Below are positions 34,009 to 42,865 of a DNA stretch of 64,000 bases, in pieces; position 1 is the first letter of the stretch; each line of letters begins with the position of its first letter. Both the position numbers and the translations under genes were made by a program. Source of the DNA: Psychrobacillus glaciei (GTDB taxonomy: Bacteria > Bacillota > Bacilli > Bacillales_A > Planococcaceae). The notes beneath the pieces were generated by a model that saw only the letters and a program-made list of their open reading frames with translations, made no database searches and was not told the DNA's origin. The DNA is taken from positions 3,806,001-3,870,000 of the forward strand of contig NZ_CP031223.1 of the NCBI RefSeq assembly GCF_008973485.1, read 5' to 3'.

Positions 34009-34944
34009 TTACCATCTAAACTGTTTATTCTTTAATATGTCGATTAAAGCATCTACAACGACAGGTTTAAATTGTGTGCCTTTTCCTTTTTCAAGTTCTT
34101 TCACAGCTTCCTTTATAGACAAAGCCTTCTTATACACTCTATCTGTTGTCATCGCGTCAAAAGCATCAACAACTGAAACAATGGAAGCTTCAAGCGTAAT
34201 TTCTTCTCCTCTTAGACCATAAGGATATCCTTTTCCATCATATCTTTCATGATGCTGTTCAACTATAAATGCACTATCTTCCAACCATTTTACTGAATGG
34301 TTTCGCATAATTTCCGCACCTTCTGTCGTATGGGTTTTCATGATTTCCCATTCTTCCGAAGTTAGTTTTCCAGGTTTGTTTAATATTTCTATAGGTATAA
34401 CTCGTTTGCCGATATCATGAAAATAAGCTCCCCACCTAAGTCTACTCAGACTTTCTACCGGTAACTTAAGATAATTCCAAACTTCTAACGAGTAATCTTT
34501 AATACGATTGCAATGCATATAGGTATAACCGTCAATTTCTTCGATTACATCCGCCTCTTTTTGAAGAAGTTTCGATTCGAAAAAACTTGGTTCAAATTTT
34601 TCAAAATTCATTTTAATGAGAATCTCTGCCTCTGTTTCACCATAGAACGAAATAATATTTTCATATTTAGACGCATCGATCGTTTCTCCGATTTCTATTA
34701 TGCGTCTCATCCCTTCATATTCCATTTCTAATGTCCCATCGAGAAGTGTATAAGATTCTATTACTTCATCACTATCTCCCATATCGTATTTCACCCAAAA
34801 AGTACTGTTATTGTGCAATGAAAAAAGGGCATTCGACAAACCATCCCATCTTCCAAGCAAAATAACATTTGCATAGCCTAAACGAAGTACAGGATAACCA
34901 TTTTGTTCGTAATTACGGTAAGATTGATTTTTCGGTTTACTCAT
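34009..34944 (-). CDS. HD-GYP domain protein, probable cyclic-di-GMP phosphodiesterase
   Basis: 311 residues from the ATG at 34944 with GGAGGTACAT. The first 140 residues form a sensor-like beta-rich region (WVKYDMGDSDEVIESYTLLDG). The catalytic half has the HD motif YFHDIGKRVIP, then [20 protein letters not shown] with the GYP and DAFDAMTTDRVYKKA. All metal-binding His/Asp residues expected of the family are present, so hydrolysis of cyclic di-GMP or a related dinucleotide is plausible. Its target process is unknown. Single gene. Confidence 0.88.
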   Translation of the reverse strand: MSKPKNQSYRNYEQNGYPVLRLGYANVILLGRWDGLSNALFSLHNNSTFWVKYDMGDSDEVIESYTLLDGTLEMEYEGMRRIIEIGETIDASKYENIISFYGETEAEILIKMNFEKFEPSFFESKLLQKEADVIEEIDGYTYMHCNRIKDYSLEVWNYLKLPVESLSRLRWGAYFHDIGKRVIPIEILNKPGKLTSEEWEIMKTHTTEGAEIMRNHSVKWLEDSAFIVEQHHERYDGKGYPYGLRGEEITLEASIVSVVDAFDAMTTDRVYKKALSIKEAVKELEKGKGTQFKPVVVDALIDILKNKQFRW

Positions 34945-35062
34945 ATGTACCTCCATAGGTCATTTTGTCGAAAATCGATGAAATACTGTTAATTTCATTA
35001 TAACAAGTAGTTTAAATTTTTACACTAGCACAATATCTTGAGAAGAAAGAACAAGCTTACAT

Positions 35063-35103
35063 AAAAAAAAGCCGAAACGCATAATTGCGTCCGGACTTTT
35101 TTA
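35063..35103 (-). terminator. Terminator of yuaF-floT
   Basis: On the minus strand AAGTCCGGACGC pairs imperfectly with GCGTTTCGGCTT around AATTAT, then eight T. Confidence 0.8.
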
Positions 35104-35112
35104 CTTATTATT

Positions 35113-36675
35113 CTACTTAACTTCTTCTATGTTAACTAATTGCTCTGCTGGTTGTTTAAGGTTTGCCTGCTTCACTTCTTGTGTTAGTTGTTCAATGCTT
35201 GGACGAATATTTCCTTTTCCAGCGTAGTTCTCAAGCATTTCTTTTACATCTATCCCTGAAGACGCTTTTAATGTTTCTTGTAGTGTAGACATTAAATTAG
35301 TTGCATAAGAGGTGATCTTGTTTGCCCCTCCGCCTTCTCCACTTCCTGTGTCCACTACTGTAATTTTGTCGATGTTGGAAAGCGGACTTGCAATTTGTTT
35401 CGCATATTCAGGCAACATGTGAACAATCATATCTAGCACTGCTGCTTGCCCATACATTTCAAATGCTTCGGCAATTTTACGTTTTGCCTCTGCTTCTGCA
35501 AGACCTTTTAATCGAATAACATCTGCTTCTGATTCCCCTTGCGCTCTTTGTGAATCTGCTTTTGCAAGTCCGTCTAAACGTACTTTTTCTGCATCTGCTT
35601 TTGCTTTCGCTTCAATTCGATACTTCTCTGCGTCTGCTTCTGCCATTTCACGAGACTTTGCAGCTGCAGCATTTTGTTCAATTGCATAGCGGTCCGCATC
35701 TGCTTTTTTCTTTACTTCAGAATCATATTGCTTCTCACGACGTAGTATCTCTTTTTCTTCTAATTCAATTTGCTTTTGACGTTCAATAATTTGAATTTGC
35801 ATTTCTTGTTCAGTAACTTCTTGTTTCGATTTTGCAGTTTGTAATTCATATGCTTGGTCAGCACGTGCTTTTGCAACGTCTTGCTCCCTGCGATACTCTG
35901 CTACTTTTAGTTGGTTCTCTTTTTCCGCTTCCGCAATTTCAGTTGCTCTTTCTATCTCAGCACGCTGCGCATCCTTTGAAGCCTCCGCACGTTTTATGCG
36001 TGTTTCTTTTTCTGCTTCTGCCGTAGCGATGTCTGCATCTCGTTTTACTTGAGCAATTCTTGGTTTTCCAAGAGAATCTAAATAGCCATTTTTATCTCGA
36101 ACATCTTTAATAGTAAAAGAAACGATGATTAGACCCATCTTCGCTAAGTCTTGAGAAGCAACACGTTGAACTTCCTGAGAAAACTTGTCACGATTTTTAT
36201 AAATTTCTTCAACTGTCATAGAACCTAATATAGAACGCAAATGGCCTTCTAATACTTCCTTCGCTTCGTTTTCCCGATCTGCTTTTGATTTCCCTAGAAA
36301 TTGTTCCGCCGCAGTTGCAATCTCAGAAATAGAACCACCAATTTTTATAATAGCTGTTCCGTCAGCCATCACCGGAACCCCTTGCTCCGTATATACTTCT
36401 GGTGTTGTAACCTCTAATTTGCTCGATAATAAGCTAAGTGGTTGGGCTTGTTGAAATACCGGATAGACAAATGTACCTCCACCACGAATGATCTTAATAC
36501 GGTTTCCAGAGTCGTCTGTATGTACATTTTTCGACCCTAAATAACTTCCTGTTACGATTAAAGCTTCATCTGGTCCAACTGTTCGGTACTTTGTCACATA
36601 CACCGCAAGCATTATTACTATAACAAACACAACGACCCCAATTACGATTAAAAGACCCATATCTATACCTTGCAT
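35113..36675 (-). CDS. floT: Flotillin FloT
   Basis: 520 residues. An N-terminal hairpin-like membrane segment (LLIVIGVVVFVIVIMLAVYV) is followed by an SPFH domain (KYRTVGPDEALIVTGSYLG, GVPVMADGTAIIKIGG). Then comes a long Glu/Ala/Lys coiled coil (AEAEKETRIKRAEASKDAQR region) and a C-terminal oligomerisation segment (YATNLMSTLQETLKASSGID). It is a near-full-length match to B. subtilis FloT (YuaG), which scaffolds membrane microdomains and affects fluidity and cell wall enzymes. Start at 36675 with GGGGGA. Partner yuaF is 18 bases upstream. Confidence 0.96.
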   Translation of the reverse strand: MQGIDMGLLIVIGVVVFVIVIMLAVYVTKYRTVGPDEALIVTGSYLGSKNVHTDDSGNRIKIIRGGGTFVYPVFQQAQPLSLLSSKLEVTTPEVYTEQGVPVMADGTAIIKIGGSISEIATAAEQFLGKSKADRENEAKEVLEGHLRSILGSMTVEEIYKNRDKFSQEVQRVASQDLAKMGLIIVSFTIKDVRDKNGYLDSLGKPRIAQVKRDADIATAEAEKETRIKRAEASKDAQRAEIERATEIAEAEKENQLKVAEYRREQDVAKARADQAYELQTAKSKQEVTEQEMQIQIIERQKQIELEEKEILRREKQYDSEVKKKADADRYAIEQNAAAAKSREMAEADAEKYRIEAKAKADAEKVRLDGLAKADSQRAQGESEADVIRLKGLAEAEAKRKIAEAFEMYGQAAVLDMIVHMLPEYAKQIASPLSNIDKITVVDTGSGEGGGANKITSYATNLMSTLQETLKASSGIDVKEMLENYAGKGNIRPSIEQLTQEVKQANLKQPAEQLVNIEEVK

Positions 36676-36693
36676 TCTTCTTCCCCCTATTCG

Positions 36694-37203
36694 TTATTTC
36701 AATGGTTCATACTCTTTAACAAGAAATGTACCACCTGCTACTTCAATGATTAACACTTGTTTTCCATAGTCAACTTCTTCATTGTCATATTCTGCTGCTC
36801 GTTTAGAAAGTAGCCCGTTCACTGTTTCAATGACAATCTCTCCAAATCCATCCTTAGGAATTGGAACGATTACTTTCCCAACTGACCCTTGCAACGATTC
36901 GTCTCTATATGCGGTAGAAACCTCCGCAGACGACAGCGGTAGCAAAACAAAATAATATAATAAAAACGATAAAATGCTAGAAACAATAAATGCAGTGATA
37001 ATAATAACCGTATTACTCCACTCGGTAAGTTTTAATAATATAAAGCCAGTCGCACATACGAATAAAACAAATGACAAAAACACAGTTGGGTTAAAAATAC
37101 CCGCATCCATACCATCAATTGCATCCGCAAACAATACATATAAAATCGTGATTAGCCCTATAATAATTAAACCATATAAAAAGATTTGTTCGATTTTTAT
37201 CAC
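36694..37203 (-). CDS. yuaF: NfeD-like membrane protein YuaF
   Basis: 169 residues. Four spans (LYGLIIIGLITILYVLFADA, VFLSFVLFVCATGFILL, IIITAFIVSSILSFLLYYFV) and a C-terminal OB-fold-like NfeD domain (LQGSVGKVIVPIPKDGFGEI to VAGGTFLVKEY). It is the partner of FloT in B. subtilis, where the operon is controlled by SigW. The start is unclear: the GTG at 37203 overlaps the GGAG of an AAAGGAGTG site, and no better in-frame ATG, GTG or TTG follows for about 20 codons. Confidence 0.85.
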   Translation of the reverse strand: MIKIEQIFLYGLIIIGLITILYVLFADAIDGMDAGIFNPTVFLSFVLFVCATGFILLKLTEWSNTVIIITAFIVSSILSFLLYYFVLLPLSSAEVSTAYRDESLQGSVGKVIVPIPKDGFGEIVIETVNGLLSKRAAEYDNEEVDYGKQVLIIEVAGGTFLVKEYEPLK

Positions 37204-37234
37204 TCCTTTCTTGTTTACTTACCATCTAATTATC

Positions 37235-37262
37235 TATACGATTCCAAATTCAGAAAGTTTCA
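37235..37262 (-). promoter_or_regulatory. SigW-type promoter of yuaF-floT
   Basis: On the minus strand TGAAAC, 16 bases starting with TTTC, then CGTATA. This is the B. subtilis SigW consensus, about 30 bases ahead of yuaF. The rest of the 316-base gap (37204-37519) holds a cre-like site and AT-rich promoter sequence for the phosphate genes. Confidence 0.9.
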
Positions 37263-37352
37263 CATTTTTACTTTTTTACAAGAAAATATTTCATTCATAA
37301 AAAATCCTACCTAATCATTCGACAATTTCCTCAAAAAATTGAATAATAAGAA

Positions 37353-37367
37353 AAGAAAACGCTTACA
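37353..37367. promoter_or_regulatory. Possible CcpA binding site (cre)
   Basis: AAGAAAACGCTTACA fits WTGNAANCGNWNNCW at all but the T position. It lies about 150 bases upstream of the DUF47-pit genes. A single unvalidated match in AT-rich DNA. Confidence 0.4.
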
Positions 37368-37519
37368 AAACCTTGTTTCTACCCTTATTTTAGGAAGTAA
37401 TGTTACAGGATTGTAAATTTCGTAATATAGAAGTAAAAACTGTGTAGATTTTGCGGTTTTTTTGTTATGATATTTGAGATTAGTGACGACAAAAAATTCT
37501 TAAAGTCCAGGAGGCTTTT

Positions 37520-38140
37520 ATGATTAGTTCAAGAAAACCAGACCCATTTTTTTCTTCCTTATTAAAAATTGCTCAAAACGTTCAAGAAGCTGCTCACTAC
37601 GCAGATGATTTTAAAATTAATACTGTTTCTGACTTAAAAGAAATTAGTGTTCATCTTAAAAATTATGAGACTGCAGGAGATAAATTAATTCATGATTTGA
37701 TCGTAAAGTTGAACAAATCGTTTATGACTCCGATTGAACGAGAAGACATTTTACAATTATCTATTAGAATGGACGATATTTTAGATGGTATTGATGATTT
37801 TACAGCCCATTTAGAAATGTTCTCACTTATTGAAATAGATGATTCCATGCGTACGTTTTTAGGGTATATTACGAAAAGTACAGATGAAATTGTAAAGGCT
37901 ATGGAACTTCTTGCACAGAAAAAACTACTTAAGATGCATGAACACTCTGTTCTTATTAAGGACTACGAGCGTAAATGTGACGAAGTACTCCGTTCGTCTG
38001 TTAAACAATTGTTTTTAAAAGAAAAAGATCCAATCCGAATTATTCAATTTAAAGATATATATGAAAAATTAGAAGAAGTCGCGGATTATTGTCAAAACGT
38101 AGCAACTACGATTGAAGCAATTATCATGCGTAATGCGTAG
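37520..38140 (+). CDS. DUF47 protein, Pit-accessory (PhoU-like)
   Basis: 206 residues, all helical. Opening PDPFFSSLLKIAQNVQEAAHY, the segment NYETAGDKLIHDLIVKLNKSF and TPIEREDILQLSIRMDDILDGIDD are typical of DUF47. The E/D-rich helices resemble PhoU metal-binding bundles. Members are nearly always encoded next to a Pit-type phosphate permease, as here, where pit starts 12 bases downstream; B. subtilis YkaA is the counterpart. It probably tunes phosphate uptake. AGGAGG site. Confidence 0.9.
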   Translation: MISSRKPDPFFSSLLKIAQNVQEAAHYADDFKINTVSDLKEISVHLKNYETAGDKLIHDLIVKLNKSFMTPIEREDILQLSIRMDDILDGIDDFTAHLEMFSLIEIDDSMRTFLGYITKSTDEIVKAMELLAQKKLLKMHEHSVLIKDYERKCDEVLRSSVKQLFLKEKDPIRIIQFKDIYEKLEEVADYCQNVATTIEAIIMRNA

Positions 38141-38152
38141 GAGTACGTACAT

Positions 38153-39151
38153 ATGGAATATACTCTCATTCTTACAATTTTAGTCGTAATTTTCGCACTT
38201 GGTTTCGACTTTATTAATGGATTTCATGATACAGCTAATGCAATAGCAACATCTGTATCCACAAGGGCACTAAAGCCTAGAGTTGCTATTCTAATGGCTG
38301 CATGTATGAACTTTGTTGGAGCGCTTACTTTTACTGGAGTAGCTAAAACGATTACGAAAGATATTGTAGATCCTTTTGCTTTACAAAACGGTTCACTCGT
38401 TATTTTAGCTGCTTTATTGTCAGCTATTATATGGAATTTAGTCACTTGGTATTTTGGTATTCCATCCAGCTCATCACATGCTTTAATCGGTTCTATTGCC
38501 GGCGCAGCTATCTCTGCAGCTGGACTGACTATTTTAAACTATGCTGGGTTTATCAAGATATTAGAAGCATTATTAATATCTCCATTTTTAGCGCTTGCTG
38601 TTGGATTCTTAATGATGTCATTATTCAAAGTGCTCTTTAAAAATACAAGCTTATACGGAACAAATAAAGGTTTTCGTATATTCCAAATTGGTACTGCTGC
38701 ACTTCAGTCATTTACACATGGTACGAACGATGCCCAAAAAGCGATGGGGATTATTACAATGGCCTTGATCTCTGCAGAATTACAAACATCCGATGATATT
38801 CAAATGTGGGTTCGAATTGCTGCTGCAACCGCAATGGGTATTGGAACTTCTATCGGTGGATATAAAATCATCAAAACTGTTGGCGGTAAGATTATGAAAA
38901 TTCGCCCAATTAATGGAGCAGCAGCTGACTTATCATCGGCATTAATCATTTTTGGAGCTACTACTATCCACTTACCTGTTTCCACAACACATGTTATTTC
39001 TTCCGCTATTATGGGCGTTGGATCTGCACAACGTGTGAAAAGTGTACATTGGGGAGTTGCCAAAAAAATCGTCATTACATGGATTATTACACTACCAATT
39101 TCAGCATTACTGGCAGCAGTTATCTACCGAATGTTAAGCTTGTTCTTTTAA
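38153..39151 (+). CDS. pit: Low-affinity inorganic phosphate transporter
   Basis: 332 residues, about 10 spans. The duplicated PiT signatures are present: GFDFINGFHDTANAIATSVSTRAL near the start and SFTHGTNDAQKAMGIIT near residue 185, each with the GxHD/GTND substrate motif. SSSHALIGSIAGAAI and PVSTTHVISSAIMGVG complete the fold. It carries metal-phosphate complexes with protons. Second gene of the DUF47-pit operon, ending in a terminator. Confidence 0.95.
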   Translation: MEYTLILTILVVIFALGFDFINGFHDTANAIATSVSTRALKPRVAILMAACMNFVGALTFTGVAKTITKDIVDPFALQNGSLVILAALLSAIIWNLVTWYFGIPSSSSHALIGSIAGAAISAAGLTILNYAGFIKILEALLISPFLALAVGFLMMSLFKVLFKNTSLYGTNKGFRIFQIGTAALQSFTHGTNDAQKAMGIITMALISAELQTSDDIQMWVRIAAATAMGIGTSIGGYKIIKTVGGKIMKIRPINGAAADLSSALIIFGATTIHLPVSTTHVISSAIMGVGSAQRVKSVHWGVAKKIVITWIITLPISALLAAVIYRMLSLFF

Positions 39152-39153
39152 GA

Positions 39154-39186
39154 AAAAAACCTCGCTAGAAATGGCGAGTTTTTTTT
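39154..39186. terminator. Terminator of DUF47-pit
   Basis: AAAACCTCGC pairs with GCGAGTTTT with one bulged base, and long T runs occur on both strands. Also serves the convergent pentapeptide gene. Confidence 0.8.
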
Positions 39187-39193
39187 ATATTCA

Positions 39194-39826
39194 TCAATCT
39201 TTAATTAATAAGCCCAAAGATTTCGCAAAACTTATTGCTTGTTCGGTAGATACAGTACAATCTGCAAGCTTTTCCGTGGAAACGGTAAGTTGCTCATATG
39301 TATTGGAACTTAAATCAATATTTTTTAATGATGTCTCCGTAAAATTAGCCCCATCCAGTTCACATTTTTCAAAGCTTACTTTATCAAATGACGCTTCAAT
39401 AAAATCAGCGCGATTTAGCGTAGATTGTTTAAATGCTACTTTTTTGAGTTTAGAAAAACTAATACTCATATAATTTGCAACTGAATCTTCTATTTTCACC
39501 TCGGTTAATCTGCTTTGCGAAATGTTAGACCCTAATAATTTCGAGTTTCGTATTTCTACTCGATAAAAAACGGCGTCCCCAAAATCGACATTAGATAAAT
39601 CACATTTTTCAAATAAACAATCGATAAATTCTACTTGTTGAAATCGGATGCCTTCCATAGAAATGTGTTGAAAGTGTATTTGATCAAAAATAATTTTATC
39701 TTCCTGTACTTCTTCCAAATGTAAAGATGTGACAATACCCCCGGAAACATAATTATCTTCTAGAAGTGCTTTACTTATATCCAGATCCGGTAGAGAACTA
39801 GGTAATTTCGGTGGAGCAATTTTCAT
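39194..39826 (-). CDS. Pentapeptide-repeat protein
   Basis: 210 residues. From about residue 45 to 175 the sequence shows the A(D/N)LXX-like five-residue rhythm (FIDCLFEKCDLSNVDFGDAV; LNRADFIEASFDKVSFEKC; DGANFTETSLKNIDLSS), predicting a right-handed quadrilateral beta-helix. The shape and length are like Qnr/McbG/MfpA proteins, which mimic DNA and protect gyrase, but many pentapeptide proteins have other or unknown roles. No signal peptide, so cytoplasmic. GGGAGG site. Confidence 0.85.
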   Translation of the reverse strand: MKIAPPKLPSSLPDLDISKALLEDNYVSGGIVTSLHLEEVQEDKIIFDQIHFQHISMEGIRFQQVEFIDCLFEKCDLSNVDFGDAVFYRVEIRNSKLLGSNISQSRLTEVKIEDSVANYMSISFSKLKKVAFKQSTLNRADFIEASFDKVSFEKCELDGANFTETSLKNIDLSSNTYEQLTVSTEKLADCTVSTEQAISFAKSLGLLIKD

Positions 39827-39932
39827 TTTTTATTCCTCCCTTTTATGGATGCTATTATTTTAACATTATATTAGCATGTTCTCACTTCTTTCCAGTACAA
39901 TAAGAAATAGATATGGTGTAAGGAGGAAATAT

Positions 39933-42065
39933 ATGAGAGTTTTGTCTAACATAGTGACACGTTACTACAAAGCAATATTGTTTGCTTGGTTAATATTATT
40001 TATTATTTTAGCCATTTTTGCTATTCGTTTGCCTGGGTTATTGCAAGGTGACGGTTTTAAAACAGACGGTGAGCATCAACAAGTGATGAACGAGCTGACT
40101 GATACGTTTGACCTCCCTGCTGAGACAATGTTTGTCGTGTTCAATCATACAACCGATGACACAATAAAAAAGACTTTAGCAAATATTGAAGGACTACATA
40201 TTGCAGAATCCATTCAATCGCCCTTGGATGATACCTCCCTTTACAAGGATCATATTGCTTATGCGATGCTCCATTTTAATAGCGATACAAATGATTTACC
40301 AGGAGTAGTAGATAAGTTACGCAAAGCGATCAATGACGAAAAAGGAGTTACATTAACTGGTGGGGCTGCTATTAACAAAGATATTAACAGCGCCAGCCAA
40401 CAAGATTTAGTAAACGCTGAGGCAATCGGTTTACCAATTGCGGTCATCGTTCTTTTACTTGCTTTTGGAAGTGTAGTTGCTGCGTTTATACCACTTGTCG
40501 TTGGGATTATTACAGTCGTATCCACATTTGGGATGATGACTTTGTTTAGTAGCACAATGGATTTATCGATATTCGTCATGAATATTATTCCAATGCTCGG
40601 TTTAGCACTTAGCATCGATTTTGCGTTATTACTAATCAATCGATACAAAGAAGAAAGATTAAAACAGTCCGCCCAAGAAGCTGTGCAAACGGCTATTTTG
40701 ACTGCCGGTCGCTCGATTATTTTCTCTGCAATTTGTGTGTTTATCGGTTTAGGTGCGATGCTTGTAATGAAAGTGGAAATCTTCCAAAATATTGCGTTAG
40801 GTGGAATGCTTGTCGTATTGATGGCTGTTTTAGCATCCGTCACATTGCTACCAGCTATCCTGCTTTTACTTAAAGATCATATTAATAAATGGACGATTAT
40901 ACGGGTGAAACCAGGAGCTTCTAATAGATGGCGTAGCTTTGCCTCGTATGTAATGAAACACCCTGTGCCATTAATACTGGTAGCGCTTATTGTATTAGGG
41001 ATTGGTATTATTCCTGTCAAAGATATGAAATTAGCTATTCCAAGTGCCGATTCATTGCCAATATCTTTTGATTCTCGCCAAGCCTTTGAATTAATGGATA
41101 AGGAGTTTGGTTTAGGTGAAAAGTCGACTATCTATATGATTGCAGAACGTAAAGATGGTTGGGACAATACAGAAGGTCTGAAAGAAATGAAGAAATTAGA
41201 AGATCAATTGCTAGCCGATAAAGATGTCGATTCCGTTAATTCCATCTTTACAGCAAGTAATATTTCTACTGTAGAGCAATGGGAGCAAAGCATGCAAGCT
41301 CTAGATATAAAAGGGCAGTTAACCCCTTTGCTTGAGACATTTGTTCAAAAAGATAAATTATTAATCCCTGTAACACTTAAATTGAATGGCGCTTCTACCG
41401 AGGCACAAAATTGGGCTCGCGAATGGTCGGAAAAAGATCTAGGCGTAGATACGATGATCGGTGGTCGCCCAAAATTCAACCAAGAGATTTTCGATGAAAT
41501 ATTTAATAAAGTCGGGCTACTGCTAGCGATTATTTTAGGATCCACTTTTGTCATTTTAATGATTGCATTCCGTTCTATATTAATCCCTTTAAAGGCTATT
41601 ATTATGAATGTGATCGGGCTCACTTCTACTTTCGGAATACTCGTCTACATTTTCCAATACGGACATCTTGGAATAGAGCCAACATCGATCGCACTAATCA
41701 TACCTGTTATTGTGTTTAGTTTAGTATTTGGACTCAGTATGGACTATGAAGTGTTTTTAATTTCTCGGATTCAAGAAGAGTATTCGAAAAGTCTTGATAA
41801 TACGGCCGCTACGATTGAAGGGCTCACATCCACTAGTAAAATTATTACGTCCGCAGCACTTATCATGATTGTTATCACAGGCGCCTTTGCATTTACGGAT
41901 GTAATGCCAGTTAAGCAAATTGGGGTCGGCATTGCAATTGCGATCGCAATTGATGCATCCATTATTCGATTGTTGTTAGTACCAAGCTTAATGAAGCTAC
42001 TTGGCAAATGGAATTGGTGGATGCCTTTCAGAAAAGGACCTTATAAAGCAAGCAAATGGCATTAA
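39933..42065 (+). CDS. MMPL-family RND transporter
   Basis: 710 residues from the ATG at 39933 with AAGGAGG; the upstream start has no site. Two-fold repeat: TM1, a large outer loop, then TM2-6 (VNAEAIGLPIAVIVLLLAFG, MLGLALSIDFALLLINRYKEE) and the second half (GLSMDYEVFLISRIQEEY, then TSKIITSAALIMIVI). The Asp-Tyr/Asp-Phe pairs in TM4 and TM10 typical of proton-driven MMPL pumps are present. Similar to B. subtilis YdfJ/YdgH; probably exports lipids or toxic hydrophobic molecules. Single gene. Confidence 0.9.
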   Translation: MRVLSNIVTRYYKAILFAWLILFIILAIFAIRLPGLLQGDGFKTDGEHQQVMNELTDTFDLPAETMFVVFNHTTDDTIKKTLANIEGLHIAESIQSPLDDTSLYKDHIAYAMLHFNSDTNDLPGVVDKLRKAINDEKGVTLTGGAAINKDINSASQQDLVNAEAIGLPIAVIVLLLAFGSVVAAFIPLVVGIITVVSTFGMMTLFSSTMDLSIFVMNIIPMLGLALSIDFALLLINRYKEERLKQSAQEAVQTAILTAGRSIIFSAICVFIGLGAMLVMKVEIFQNIALGGMLVVLMAVLASVTLLPAILLLLKDHINKWTIIRVKPGASNRWRSFASYVMKHPVPLILVALIVLGIGIIPVKDMKLAIPSADSLPISFDSRQAFELMDKEFGLGEKSTIYMIAERKDGWDNTEGLKEMKKLEDQLLADKDVDSVNSIFTASNISTVEQWEQSMQALDIKGQLTPLLETFVQKDKLLIPVTLKLNGASTEAQNWAREWSEKDLGVDTMIGGRPKFNQEIFDEIFNKVGLLLAIILGSTFVILMIAFRSILIPLKAIIMNVIGLTSTFGILVYIFQYGHLGIEPTSIALIIPVIVFSLVFGLSMDYEVFLISRIQEEYSKSLDNTAATIEGLTSTSKIITSAALIMIVITGAFAFTDVMPVKQIGVGIAIAIAIDASIIRLLLVPSLMKLLGKWNWWMPFRKGPYKASKWH

Positions 42066-42076
42066 GAAAGATAATA

Positions 42077-42110
42077 GCCAAGCAGAAAAAATTTTCTGCT
42101 TGGCTTTTTT
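42077..42110 (+). terminator. Terminator of the MMPL gene
   Basis: AGCCAAGCAGAAAA (42077-42090) pairs with TTTTCTGCTTGGCT starting at 42092, followed by six T. Confidence 0.9.
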
Positions 42111-42116
42111 GTTTTT

Positions 42117-42236
42117 CGACCGATTATTTGGTTGATCCGACCGATTCTCCTATGTTTCCGACCGATTATTAGCTTGATTCGACCGATTCTTCTGTGTTTC
42201 CGACCGATTATTAGCTTGATTCGACCGATTCTCCTA
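42117..42236. repeat. 21-bp periodic array F (keyword CGACCGATT, six copies)
   Basis: CGACCGATT begins at 42117, 42138, 42159, 42180, 42201 and 42222, every gap exactly 21 bases, followed by a degenerate CGATT at 42243. Alternate spacers are alike (ATTAGCTTGATT; CTTCTGTGTTTC), so a 42-bp higher-order unit also shows. The array begins right after the MMPL terminator and runs into the last codon of mhqD. Confidence 0.92.
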
Positions 42237-42851
42237 CTCTTCCGATTTAACCTTAGTTTGATACCAATCCTTCGCTGCTTGCACTTCGTCTTGCGTTAAT
42301 TGGTGTCCATGGGCATGCCAAAATAACTCTACTTCTGCTCCTGCATCTTGTAACATGTCACGTAAATCCTCGGATTCCGTAGCCGGGCACATAAAATCGT
42401 TTTTCCCCGCCCCGATGAATACTGGAGTTCCTAAAAGCGAAGGTAATTCCACATCACGTCTCGGTACCATTGGATGATGCAAAATAGCCCCCTTCAAAAC
42501 ATTTTCATATTCAAACAATAGATTTGCCGCGATGTTTGCACCATTAGAATACCCAATAGCCACCACATTATCTCGATCAAACTCATAGTTTTCAGCTGCT
42601 TCATCCATAAAAATTTTCAATTCCTCTGTTCGGAACTTCAAATCCTCCATATCAAATACACCTTCAGCTAAGCGTTTAAAAAAACGAGGCATTCCATTTT
42701 CTAATACATTTCCACGAACACTTAAAATATTTGCCGAGCCGTCTATTTCTTTACCCAAACCTACTAAATCATGCTCATTTCCGCCTGTACCGTGCAAAAG
42801 CAATAATGTTGGTCGCCTCGAATCTGTCCCTTTATAAAAAACATGCTTCAT
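42234..42851 (-). CDS. mhqD: Alpha/beta hydrolase MhqD (phospholipase/carboxylesterase family)
   Basis: 205 residues, near-identical in layout to B. subtilis MhqD (YodD). LLLLHGTGGNEHDLVGLG forms the oxyanion-hole region. The nucleophile lies in AIGYSNGANIAANLLFE (G-Y-S-N-G), followed by an acidic residue in FIGAGKNDFMCP and the catalytic His in HAHGHQLT. MhqD is induced by quinones and other thiol-reactive electrophiles through the repressor MhqR. The operator-like dyad at 42866-42895 supports this regulation here. The stop codon is inside repeat array F. Confidence 0.93.
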   Translation of the reverse strand: MKHVFYKGTDSRRPTLLLLHGTGGNEHDLVGLGKEIDGSANILSVRGNVLENGMPRFFKRLAEGVFDMEDLKFRTEELKIFMDEAAENYEFDRDNVVAIGYSNGANIAANLLFEYENVLKGAILHHPMVPRRDVELPSLLGTPVFIGAGKNDFMCPATESEDLRDMLQDAGAEVELFWHAHGHQLTQDEVQAAKDWYQTKVKSEE

Positions 42852-42865
42852 GTTAAAACTCCTTT

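Noticed and set aside
35550-36026. Leu/His-rich open reading frames antisense to floT
   Set aside because: Produced by the Glu/Ala/Lys coiled-coil codons read on the other strand.
40259-40843. 194-codon open reading frame antisense to the MMPL gene
   Set aside because: Mirror frame of a conserved membrane protein; no start signals.
42117-42236. CRISPR array
   Set aside because: The repeat (9 bases) and spacers (12 bases) are far too short, spacers are not unique, and no cas genes are present.
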